NCBI GenBank assembly: GCA_903828035.1
Contig: CAIKKV010000476.1
Coordinates: forward strand, 1-18,017
Reading direction: 5' to 3'
DNA: 18,017 nt
From: an uncultured bacterium
GTDB lineage: Bacteria > Verrucomicrobiota > Kiritimatiellia > CAIKKV01
Both the position numbers and the translations under genes were made by a program. This document shows, one piece after another, positions 7,921 through 15,693 of this stretch. The notes beneath the pieces were generated by a model. The model saw nothing but the letters and a program-made list of their open reading frames with translations, had not been told where the DNA came from and did no database searches. Each line of letters opens with the position of its first letter. The stretch's first letter is position 1.

Positions 7921-8886
7921 TCAGGGAGCGGACGGCGCGGGCGCACGGGCCGGAGCAGGCGCACGGGCCGGAGCAGCCTGTTGCGGAGCGGGCTTCTTCA
8001 TCTTTTCCTGGAGCAAGGCCACCACCTTGTCGGCGGCGTAGGACACATTCAGCCGAACCTGGCTGCCCTCGACGGTCACCTGGGCGGCCTGCAGGAGCGC
8101 CGACAACGCCGGCTCCTGCTGCTGGTTCATCTGTCCCATCGCCAGCAGCCCCTGCGCCACCTGCTGCAACCGGGCGGCCGTCTCCGCATCCGCGGTCGTC
8201 AGCACCACCGACAAAACCACCTGGCCCGCCTTTTCCCCCAGCGCCAGGCGGCCGGCTTTCGCCTGGCTGAACATCTGCGCGTCCGACTGGCCGCCCAGGC
8301 CGGAAAGATCCGAGCTGGCCATGAAGACCGGCTCCGTCACGGGCAAATCCACAAACGTTTTGGCCGTTTCGATGGACGGATGCTTCCCGCTCAGCACGGC
8401 CAGCGATTCCTTTATCATGGGCAGCCCCTGGCTGATCACTATTTTCCCGGAATGCGCGCACCCGAACATGCGCACGCCGGGCTTCTTGTCGTCGATCCAG
8501 CTGTGAATCGTGTCGCTGCCATTCGTGACGGCTTCATACGTGGAGTTCGCCTTCAACAGCGTCACCAGCTGCGCGGTGTTGAACGTCCCGTCAAAAACAG
8601 CCACCGCTTGCTGCGGATCCTTGGCCGATCCGTACAACGTGACGCCGGAAAGATCCTTCCGGGGATCGAACTGCAAGACCGCCGACAAAGCGGCCAGCTT
8701 GTTTCCGGCCTCGCCCGCGGACAACTGGCTGACCACGAAAGCGCCCACCTGGGTTTTCTTCAGGAGGTCCAGATCGGCATGCAACACCCACTTGGCGCTG
8801 TCCGATACGATCTTCGGCTGAAACGACGCCGCCATCACCTGCCCTGTCACCAATCCCATCGCCACAATCACTGCCAGCTTTTTCAT
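7921..8886 (-). CDS. Small exported protein of unknown function with Ala/Pro-rich C-terminal tail
   Basis: The true start is the ATG at 8886, which has an excellent AAGGAG ribosome site seven bases upstream and begins a standard signal peptide (MKKLAVIVAMGLVTGQVMA, cleavage after residue 19). The longer frame up to 8982 has neither. The mature part, about residues 20-293, is a soluble mixed alpha/beta protein with no membrane segment. A segment FDPRKDLSGVTLYG near residue 72 and a region rich in Q around 245-258 stand out. I do not recognise a named family. The last 28 residues are a basic then Ala/Pro/Arg tail encoded in part by an exact 18-base tandem duplication. Such tails often act as flexible linkers or cell-wall spacers. 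The gene could be co-transcribed with the downstream aldolase, though a weak terminator may lie between. No functional link to sugar use is evident. Confidence 0.8.
   Translation of the reverse strand: MKKLAVIVAMGLVTGQVMAASFQPKIVSDSAKWVLHADLDLLKKTQVGAFVVSQLSAGEAGNKLAALSAVLQFDPRKDLSGVTLYGSAKDPQQAVAVFDGTFNTAQLVTLLKANSTYEAVTNGSDTIHSWIDDKKPGVRMFGCAHSGKIVISQGLPMIKESLAVLSGKHPSIETAKTFVDLPVTEPVFMASSDLSGLGGQSDAQMFSQAKAGRLALGEKAGQVVLSVVLTTADAETAARLQQVAQGLLAMGQMNQQQEPALSALLQAAQVTVEGSQVRLNVSYAADKVVALLQEKMKKPAPQQAAPARAPAPARAPAPSAP
7941..7976. repeat. Perfect tandem duplication of an 18-base unit
   Basis: The 18 bases at 7941-7958 are repeated exactly and without gap at 7959-7976. The unit is in frame in the exported-protein gene and adds six residues of Ala/Pro/Arg to its tail. 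An exact in-frame duplication suggests recent slippage and a tail whose length may vary between strains. Confidence 0.9.
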
Positions 8887-9039
8887 TTGCGTACTCCTTG
8901 AATGTCCAAACTCTACCCTTAAATCCGCGACGGGGGAAGAAAAGGTTGCGGAAAATCGCAGCGGAAAACGGCGGCTCAACAAAATATAGATAAGCCATTC
9001 GGATCATGATACCGTTGCAGCTTTAACAGGAGAACCGTC
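8887..9039. promoter_or_regulatory. Divergent intergenic region between the exported protein and the ceramidase-like gene
   Basis: This 153-base gap lies between two gene starts facing away from each other, so it should hold both promoters. It is AT-richer than the genes on either side. It holds a direct repeat GCGGAAAA (8948-8955 and 8961-8968, 13 bases apart), a TATAGAT stretch at 8985-8991 that could be a plus-strand -10 box without a good -35 partner, and a small palindrome ATCATGAT at 9003-9010. Strong ribosome sites sit at both ends: AAGGAG on the minus strand and AGGAGA at 9028-9033 on the plus strand. Confidence 0.4.
9028..9033 (+). promoter_or_regulatory. Ribosome binding site that fixes the start of the ceramidase-like gene
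   Basis: AGGAGA stands six bases before the ATG at 9040. The downstream frame that encodes most of the protein has only a GTG at 9065 without any ribosome site. The site therefore shows that translation starts at 9040, in a different frame from the bulk of the protein, which exposes the frameshift. Confidence 0.8.
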
Positions 9040-10399
9040 ATGTTGAAAATCGGATGGGCTACCCGTGTCATCACTCCCCCCCCGGCCCGCCCTGATCCAG
9101 GGCCAGAAGCATGTCCGCATCGGCCGCGAAGCCGTCGACCCCCTGACCGTCACCGCCCTGATCGTCGACAACGGCCAGCCCTCGGGCCGGTTTGCCCTCG
9201 TCTCCGCCGATCTCGCCCTGACGCCCCCCGAGCTTCAATCGGCCGTGCGGGATTCGCTCCGGGGGCGGCTGCCCGAAATGCCCCCCGACGCCATCATCCT
9301 GAACGCCACCCACACGCACGACGGACCGGTTCTCAAGGACGGCTCCTATCCGCATCCGGGCGGCGATGTGATGACGTCGAAGGAGTCCCTCGACTGGGTG
9401 GCCTCCCAGGCGGCTGCGGCGGTCGAGGAAGCCTGGAAAACCCGCGCCCCCCGCCAGATCGGCCGCGCCTTCGGGCATGCGGTGATCGGCCACAACCGCC
9501 GGGCCTCCTATGCCGGCGGCAAGGCGGTCATGTACGGCAAGACCAATGACCCGACCTTCCGCCACATCGAGGGCTATGAGGATCACAGCCTCGACATGCT
9601 GTTCGTCTGGGAGCCCGACGGCCGCCTGGCCGGCGTGGCGCTGGACATTCCCTGCCCGTCCCAGGTGGAAGAGAACCTGAACCAGTTCTCGGCCGACTAC
9701 TGGCACGAAATCCGCGTGGACTTGCGCCACCGGTTCGGCCAGCACCTCCAGGTGCTGGCCCTGTGCGGCGCGGCGGGCGACCAGTCGCCCCACTTCCTGA
9801 TGTACGGCAAGCAGGAGGCGGAGATGCGCCGGCGCAGCGGGCTCACGGAGCGCCAGGAGATCGCCCGGCGCGTGGGCGAGGCGGTGGCTCACGCCCTGAC
9901 CTGCACCCAGCCCCAGACCGAAGAGCCGGCCGTGGCGCACGTGTGCCGGCGCGTCTCCTTCACCCCCCGCAAGATCACAAAAGAGGAACGGGACTGGGCG
10001 GTGGCCAATGTCGCCTACTCCGTCAAGCAGGGCGAGGACCAGAACCTGTGGTTCCCCCGGCTGCTGAACCTGGTGGCCAATCGCTTTGACAAGGGCGAGC
10101 CCATGCCCGTTTACGAGGGCGAGCTGCACATCCTGCGGATCGGGGATGCCGCGCTGGCCACGAGCCCGTTCGAGCTCTACATGGATTTCGGCATGCAGAT
10201 CAAGGCCCGGAGCACGGCGGCCCAGACGATCCTGGTCCAGCTCGCGGGCGGCCAGGGCATGTACCTGCCCACCCAGCGCGCGGTGGACGGGGGGCACTAC
10301 GGCGCCCATCCCGTGGTCGCGCCGGTCGGCCCCGAGGGCGGCCAGGAGCTGGTGGAAATCACGCTGGCCGCCATCGCCGAGCTGTTCGCCCAGCCCTGA
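9040..10399 (+). CDS. Neutral/alkaline ceramidase-like zinc hydrolase, frameshifted at a poly-C tract
   Basis: The first 14 codons from ATG 9040 read MLKIGWATRVITPP, the usual opening strand of the ceramidase-like family (pfam Ceramidase_alk). The protein then continues in the +1 frame as RPALIQGQKH. The break lies in eight C at 9076-9083; seven C would give one open frame of 452 residues. Family marks follow: NATHTHDGP with zinc-site histidines H91 and H93, GHNRRA near 150-155, ISADY-like FSADYW, and AAGDQSP. In the well-studied ceramidase the second zinc-binding histidine lies in a segment that here reads IPCPSQ, with no histidine, so ceramide amidase activity is doubtful. There is no signal peptide, unlike secreted ceramidases. 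Members of this fold in environmental bacteria are common and mostly uncharacterised. The frameshift may be a sequencing error, a phase switch or true decay. The stop abuts the stop of the converging giant gene. Confidence 0.82.
9076..9083 (+). other. Eight-C homopolymer causing the frameshift
   Basis: Eight C residues follow ACT and precede GG. Reading ACT-CCC-CCC, one C skipped, CGG restores the family frame. Long C runs are prone both to sequencing error and to slippage. CCC followed by C is also a known setting for +1 slippage by proline tRNA. Confidence 0.85.
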
Positions 10400-10405
10400 T
10401 CAGGG
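10394..10405. repeat. 12-base palindrome holding both convergent stop codons
   Basis: CCCTGATCAGGG is a perfect palindrome. Its left half contains the TGA of the ceramidase-like gene (10397-10399) and its right half the TGA of the giant minus-strand gene (10402-10400). The two genes therefore end with no base between them. Without a loop it is a poor terminator hairpin, and no T run lies beside it. Confidence 0.85.
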
Positions 10406-13400
10406 GACGGACCCGGCGGCCATCCAGCTGTTCGTCCGCAGCGCCGGCCCCACGGGGGCCGGCGTATCGCACGCCAGCGTCACCACCCGGTTGGTCATCC
10501 GCTCCTCAAAGCCGGGATTCCGGATCAGGTTGGCCTGGGGCCGGGATTCCTTCGACTCGATCCCCAGGGAGGCCATCTCCTCGTCCAGGTTGCCGGCCGC
10601 CGCCTCTTTTTTATTATCCATCAGGTTGTCCGCGGGACCGGACGGCGCGGCGGGCGCGCCCGCCGCGCCGAGCGGCGCCAGGGCCACGTCATCCACCCAC
10701 ACGGCGCCGGCGGGGCCGTCGGCCACCACGGCCAGGCGATATCGCCGGAACTCATTCAGGGGGACAATCTTCGACTCCACGCGCGTCCAGCCGGAGCCCG
10801 AAGGCTTAAGCTCGATGGTGAACGTCTCGCGGGGCTCCACCTCGTTCGGCTGCGTCGGCGTCCAGAACTTCCGATCCCGGAACAGGTCCAGCTGCAGCCG
10901 GCCCCTGCCTTTTGGTTCGCCCATCCTGAACCAGCCGCTCAGCCTCAGCGTCCGGACGTCATCCTTCTCCAGCTCCGCCTCCTGCACGGCCATGCCCCCG
11001 CCGGCCACGCGCAGGCTGTAGCGGCCCGCATGGGGCGCGGCGTCATCGAGCTCGTAGTCCCTGTCCGGGGACCGGTCCCACCCGGCCGCGCGTTTGGCGG
11101 CCGGATCGAACGGGGCGTATTCCACGCGGGGGGCCGCTACGCGGATGGCCCCCTCGTCGCAGCCTTTCACCGCAAAGCCGCACCGCTTGTCCTCTTCGGA
11201 GGCCGCCTGGGGCATGGCCAGGATGCGGTAGCGCTTCCAGTCCGTGGTCAGCCGGACCGGCCTGGTTTTATCCCCCACCCGCAGCGTCGCGGACAGGCCG
11301 TCCTTTTCGCCGCGGATGTAGGCGGAAAGGATGCAGGGGCGGTTGGTCGCCAGGGCGATCGCGTCCGAGATCATGAACGGCCCGTCAATCCGCACGCTGC
11401 CGCTACCCGGAACGGGCGACTCCGGGTCCTGCCGGATCCGGCCGGCATGGCTCCAGTCCTCGGCGGTCGGCGTCACCGACCGGATTTCGATATCCGCCAC
11501 ATCCAGGGCGTTGGTGGCGCTCAGGTTGAGCCCGCCCCCGCCCGCGGGGATGGGGCCCCGGTAAACAGAAACCAGGCGCCCATCCTGCTCCATCCACACG
11601 TCCAGCGCCCGGCCGGCGGCGCGGATCACGGTCCGGTACCAGCGGCCCGCCTCCAGCGGGGGAAGGCCCTTTTCCGCCCAGGTAACGCCCTTCGCCATCT
11701 GGAAAACGCCATCAACCACGCCGGGCGTGAACCCCTCCTTCGTGAAGGCGAACTTCACGCCCTTGCAGCGATCCTCGGGCCCCAGGTCCGGCGCATTCAG
11801 AAAAGGGGACGGGGAGAATCCGGTCCGAATGAGGCCTTCCAGCCCTGTTTGCCCCGCCTCGGGAAAACGGAAGCGGAAGCTCCACTCGACGTCCAGCCAG
11901 TGCGCCGTCCCGTAATACGACAGATTCCGGAACAGGCCGCTCACGCCCTTTCCACAGGAAACAAAACGGCGGCCCGCCTCCTCCTTCAGGATGGCTTCGT
12001 TCGCGAATCCGGCCGGCCGCGCGCCCGGCTTGACCAGCCGCCAGTCGACATCCCGGTAAAGCAGCCCGGGCCCGTTCGCCAGGCTCGCCCAGGCCACGGC
12101 AGGCGGGGCGGGGCTGGTCATCTCCTCCGGCGGGCCATAGACGCTCAGGTCCTTGAGGAGAACGACGGGCGAAACCTCGGCCATTTCCGCCAGGTCCAGC
12201 GCCTTGCGCTTCATCTCCACGATCACGCCGGTAACGCGGAGCGGATAATCCATGACGCCATTCCCGCCGTTGTTTTGCCAGAGGGTGCTGGCCCCATAAT
12301 AGAACCGGCTTCGGACGGGAGATTTCTCGGACAGCGGCAGGCTGACGAAGCACCAGCCGTCGAAATCGATAGAGGCGGTCCCCCAGGGCTCGAGCCCGTA
12401 GGCGCCCCCGCGAAAGCGCTCCCCTTCGGCGTCCACCACTTCGAACATGACGCGCCCCCAGCTGGAATTGCCCTTCACCCAGACGCCGAGGGTATCGGGC
12501 CGGCCGGGAACGGGAATCGGGCTGGCGGCCTGGAGGCTGACGCACTCGGCCAGCAGCTCCGTGACCTCGCCTTCCGGGATCAGCTCCACGCCCAGGCACG
12601 CCCCCTTTTCGGGGTCCGCCACCGCGCCCAGCTTCCCCTTGCCCGTGGTGCGCCAGGGCAGCCAGCGGTAGGGCTGCGTCCCGCACTCCAAAGGCTTCGA
12701 TCCCGTCACCGACCACCGGGCGGGGTCGCTCAGGGGCTCCACGACAACCGTGCTCGGCGGCGGCTGGTCGCGCGGGAACGCCCGCTTGCCCGCGAGGACC
12801 GCCGTGGCCGCGGCCGGCGCGGTCACATAGGTCACCTCTTCTCCCGCCCTGATGTGAAGCTCCCCGTTGACCACGGCGGCCTGTCGCGTTTTGCCATACA
12901 GCCCGTCGACCGTGACCTTGCCATACTCGGGGAACGTCAGCCGCATGTCGCACGTGCCCCGCGGCGTCCACAGCACATACACGTGCGCACCGGGCCGGGC
13001 GAACTCGAGCGCATAGGCCGTGTGGGAGCCCGTGGGCATGCGCCGGACCAACTTCGCGCCGTCCAACGCGCGGGTCATGGTGGCGATGGCCACGTATTGC
13101 GGCTGCGGATAGAGCAGCGGGGAGCGCCTCAGGATCGAGTCCCCGCCCCACCGGGTGTGGTAGTAGCCGTTGACATTTTCAGAGATCACCCCCACGCCCA
13201 CGTAGGGATAGCCCCAGGCGAGACCCACCAGCGAATCGCGCACCACGTACTGGGCGATCCGGCCCTGGCCCATCCCGTAATTCCCGCGGCCGCCCGATTC
13301 GTAGCAATCCGAGGGCGGGGCCGTGCAGCCATACTTCAAGCCCGTCTTCCGGAGGGTCCACGACGCCTCATGCCGCTCCGGCGGCATGGTGTCCTTGGCG

Positions 13401-15559
13401 AAATAGCCGAGCAGCCGCTCCATGCCCAGCCCGTCGATCTTGTCGGGCGGCAGGCCGCCGCGCAGCAGCTGGGAAACCAGGGCGCCGGACCAGCCGGAGT
13501 TGCCCACGATGATCTTCATTTCGGGAAACTTCTGCCGCAGCAGGGCGCTGGCCATTTTGGCTTTTTCAATCAGGCTGAACGCCGCCAGGGGGTCGGGCTC
13601 GCCGTCCCACGCTTCCGGCCCCACCCCGGAGTCATAGGATTCATGGAAAACCATCGCCAGCTTGCTGTTCGGGAACTTGTCCCGATATTCGCTTATCTTC
13701 GCCTCGTACTCCCTGAACCACTCCTGCTGCGTCATCGGGGGCGAGCCCGGTGGCCGATACGTGCTCAGCCACGGAATCATGTCGAGGGTGACCTTGTACG
13801 GCTTCATGACCGCCTCGCTCTGGCAGGTGCTGGTCGTGCGGCGAAGGCCCGCCTTCAGCAGGAGGGGGCCGATGATCGCGGGATCGGTCATGTGGCTGTG
13901 CAGGTACTGCTGCCACCAGCAGCCGAAAGGCGACTCGTAACCCGCCCGCCTCGTGTCCGGCGGAAGCTGGGCGAAAGAGGCGGTGTGCGCCAGCAGCGGC
14001 CGCCCGCTCCCGTCGCTCAAGCTGAACACCACCTGGTACCAGCCATAGTCCTTCTGGGCCAGCGGGACGGAGACGGTCCGGGGCCCCTCCCCGGCTGAAA
14101 AATGAATCGCCTGCCCGCCGGCGGCCGCTTCGCCGCCCCACACATCCTCCACGCGCCAGCCCAGCGTGACGTCCCCGGCCGCCAGCGGCCGCAGCTCCAC
14201 CTTCAGCTCCGGCTTCTCGTCATTGTGGAACACGCTCCCCGCATGGACCTGCTTGACTTCCATTTCCACGGGGCTGCGCTCCAGCGTAACGGCGAAAACA
14301 TGCACGCCGCTTTTGGAATTGCGGGCCAGCCCCAGCAGCTCAAAGTCCAGGCGGCTGCCGACCCAGTCGGAATAGAGCACATCCTGGATCTCCGAGCTGT
14401 TCAGGCGGACCTCCGCCAGCCACAGCGGCGCGCTTTTCTTCCCGCCCTTGCCATACCGGACGCTGCCCACGCACCAGAGGTTGCTGCCGCCGCCCGTGTC
14501 CTGGAGCGGCACGTCGACCCGCGTGGTCACGATGGCGTTGCCCGTCCCGCCCGGGCGATACCGGGTCAGCCGGACATTGAAGGACGGCTCCTTGCCGGGC
14601 TCGTCCTCGGCCGCGCACAGCACCCACGCCCGGGTGTAGGGCGCCACGGGAACGGCCATCAGCAACGCTTCCGGCATCCCCTCCAGGGCGCTGCGTTCGT
14701 AGTAGCGGGCGAAGCCGGCGGTATCGATCATGTTGGGAGGCGAGACATCGCGCACGCACCCGATGTCCGCATTGGCGCCGCCGCCGGGCAGGCTTAGCGG
14801 AACGCCCCGCGCCTTCAGCGCCGCCTCGCCCACCGTCGGAACGGCGTTGGTCATCGCCCCCGGCCGGTTCAGGCTGCGCAAATCCAGGCTCACCCACGGC
14901 GTCCACGGCTGCGCCGGAAGGATTTCCACCTTCGTCTCCTGCGGCAGGGGGAACACAATCTCCTTGAGGCGGCCCGGACTCGTCACCCCGGCTATCCGGT
15001 TGCCGTCCAGGCTGAGGCTGACGCCGCCGGCAGGGTCCGCCTGGATCGAAAGGAGGAACGTGTGCGCGACAGGATCCGGAAACGACATCCACCGGGCCTG
15101 CAGCCGCGCCAGCTCGCCCTCGCCGTAAAAATGGGGATTCGGCCGCGTGAAGTAGCGCACGCCAAGGCCGGGCATTTCCAGGCAGGCATCCGGAAGCGAC
15201 CGCTTGACCGTATCCTCCGGAGAAGCGCCGGCCGACTTGTCGCCGGCCTCGTACGCTCCGGATCCGATCGCCACCGGAATGTCGGTCTTTTTGCCGCTGT
15301 CCCAGATCAGGGACCAGGTGAACGAGGCCCCGGCGTCCGAGGCGCGGAAAGGGATCCGCACTTCGCCGGCCTCGGCCGGAACGGGAATGCGGCGCGGAAT
15401 GGCGGCGGAAAAATCCGTCGCGCTGAGATCGGTTTTGGCCTGCGCCCCGCCCAGGACGTCGGAAAACGTGGGCGCCTCCTGGGCATCCGACAGGGGGGGC
15501 AGCCACAGGGCCGCACTCATCCCCATATAAAGGCAAAAACGGGTCCTGCTCCATTTCAT
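10400..15559 (-). CDS. Giant exported multidomain glycosidase-like protein with carbohydrate-binding-type domains; last domain apparently truncated
   Basis: The 1719-residue product begins with a signal peptide (MKWSRTRFCLYMGMSAALWL, cleavage near SDA at 24-26). Residues 30-530 are several beta-sandwich segments. Residues 537-837 look like a clan GH-A TIM barrel: MVFHESYDSG with E640 as candidate acid/base, IIVGNSGW, GLGMERLLGY with E714, CYESGG with E754 as candidate nucleophile, and the closing helix QYVAIATMTRALDGAKLV. After it come a beta-sandwich (about 940-1150), a laminin-G or DUF1080-like jelly roll (about 1180-1400), and two CBM4/9-like modules (about 1430-1625). A linker rich in Ala/Pro/Gly leads to NLIRNPGFEE, the usual start of another CBM4/9 module, but only about 34 residues follow. 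ATG 15559 was chosen because the longer frame starts with TTG at 15583 and adds residues before the signal peptide; its ribosome site is weak. The family is not recognised; polysaccharide cleavage outside the cytoplasm is inferred. Confidence 0.82.
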   Translation of the reverse strand: MKWSRTRFCLYMGMSAALWLPPLSDAQEAPTFSDVLGGAQAKTDLSATDFSAAIPRRIPVPAEAGEVRIPFRASDAGASFTWSLIWDSGKKTDIPVAIGSGAYEAGDKSAGASPEDTVKRSLPDACLEMPGLGVRYFTRPNPHFYGEGELARLQARWMSFPDPVAHTFLLSIQADPAGGVSLSLDGNRIAGVTSPGRLKEIVFPLPQETKVEILPAQPWTPWVSLDLRSLNRPGAMTNAVPTVGEAALKARGVPLSLPGGGANADIGCVRDVSPPNMIDTAGFARYYERSALEGMPEALLMAVPVAPYTRAWVLCAAEDEPGKEPSFNVRLTRYRPGGTGNAIVTTRVDVPLQDTGGGSNLWCVGSVRYGKGGKKSAPLWLAEVRLNSSEIQDVLYSDWVGSRLDFELLGLARNSKSGVHVFAVTLERSPVEMEVKQVHAGSVFHNDEKPELKVELRPLAAGDVTLGWRVEDVWGGEAAAGGQAIHFSAGEGPRTVSVPLAQKDYGWYQVVFSLSDGSGRPLLAHTASFAQLPPDTRRAGYESPFGCWWQQYLHSHMTDPAIIGPLLLKAGLRRTTSTCQSEAVMKPYKVTLDMIPWLSTYRPPGSPPMTQQEWFREYEAKISEYRDKFPNSKLAMVFHESYDSGVGPEAWDGEPDPLAAFSLIEKAKMASALLRQKFPEMKIIVGNSGWSGALVSQLLRGGLPPDKIDGLGMERLLGYFAKDTMPPERHEASWTLRKTGLKYGCTAPPSDCYESGGRGNYGMGQGRIAQYVVRDSLVGLAWGYPYVGVGVISENVNGYYHTRWGGDSILRRSPLLYPQPQYVAIATMTRALDGAKLVRRMPTGSHTAYALEFARPGAHVYVLWTPRGTCDMRLTFPEYGKVTVDGLYGKTRQAAVVNGELHIRAGEEVTYVTAPAAATAVLAGKRAFPRDQPPPSTVVVEPLSDPARWSVTGSKPLECGTQPYRWLPWRTTGKGKLGAVADPEKGACLGVELIPEGEVTELLAECVSLQAASPIPVPGRPDTLGVWVKGNSSWGRVMFEVVDAEGERFRGGAYGLEPWGTASIDFDGWCFVSLPLSEKSPVRSRFYYGASTLWQNNGGNGVMDYPLRVTGVIVEMKRKALDLAEMAEVSPVVLLKDLSVYGPPEEMTSPAPPAVAWASLANGPGLLYRDVDWRLVKPGARPAGFANEAILKEEAGRRFVSCGKGVSGLFRNLSYYGTAHWLDVEWSFRFRFPEAGQTGLEGLIRTGFSPSPFLNAPDLGPEDRCKGVKFAFTKEGFTPGVVDGVFQMAKGVTWAEKGLPPLEAGRWYRTVIRAAGRALDVWMEQDGRLVSVYRGPIPAGGGGLNLSATNALDVADIEIRSVTPTAEDWSHAGRIRQDPESPVPGSGSVRIDGPFMISDAIALATNRPCILSAYIRGEKDGLSATLRVGDKTRPVRLTTDWKRYRILAMPQAASEEDKRCGFAVKGCDEGAIRVAAPRVEYAPFDPAAKRAAGWDRSPDRDYELDDAAPHAGRYSLRVAGGGMAVQEAELEKDDVRTLRLSGWFRMGEPKGRGRLQLDLFRDRKFWTPTQPNEVEPRETFTIELKPSGSGWTRVESKIVPLNEFRRYRLAVVADGPAGAVWVDDVALAPLGAAGAPAAPSGPADNLMDNKKEAAAGNLDEEMASLGIESKESRPQANLIRNPGFEERMTNRVVTLACDTPAPVGPALRTNSWMAAGSVP
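10643..10670. repeat. Perfect 28-base GC-only palindrome inside the giant gene
   Basis: Each half is 14 bases, the left being CGGCGCGGCGGGCG, and the right half is its exact complement read backwards. It encodes the GAAGAPAAP linker between the last full binding module and the C-terminal tail. Ala, Gly and Pro codons rich in GC favour such symmetry, but 28 perfect bases is long. It could fold as a strong hairpin in the mRNA or in single-stranded DNA. Confidence 0.9.
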
Positions 15560-15693
15560 GCAACATGGTGACCTGAAAGCCAACCCGTTGACAACCCTTA
15601 ATTCCTGATATTCATGCGCAATTTGTGAGATGATAAAGGGCTGGCGAATTCACGCCGATCTTGTATGCTTTTGCGTCCATCAAGGAGTCCGCC
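15560..15693. promoter_or_regulatory. Divergent intergenic region between the giant gene and the 665-residue glycosidase-like gene
   Basis: The 134-base gap lies between two start codons facing apart and is AT-richer than its neighbours, as expected for promoters. A perfect -35 hexamer TTGACA lies on the plus strand at 15588-15593, but the bases 16-18 positions later (around TTCATG) make a poor -10 box. TATGCT at 15664-15669 is another plus-strand -10-like stretch without a partner. The AAGGAG ribosome site of the plus-strand gene is at 15682-15687. No clear operator was found. Confidence 0.4.

Noticed and set aside
8887..8982. N-terminal extension of the small exported protein to 8982
   Set aside because: The extension places 32 residues before a standard signal peptide and has no ribosome site. 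AAGGAG lies before the internal ATG at 8886.
9065..10399. Independent start of the ceramidase-like gene at GTG 9065
   Set aside because: No ribosome site precedes it and its first residues do not match the family, whereas ATG 9040 has a strong site and the expected N-terminal strand in the other frame.
11030..14098. A 1022-residue open frame on the plus strand inside the giant gene
   Set aside because: Low-complexity Arg/Pro/Gly/His composition without motifs or ribosome site. The minus-strand frame has glycosidase and binding-domain signatures.
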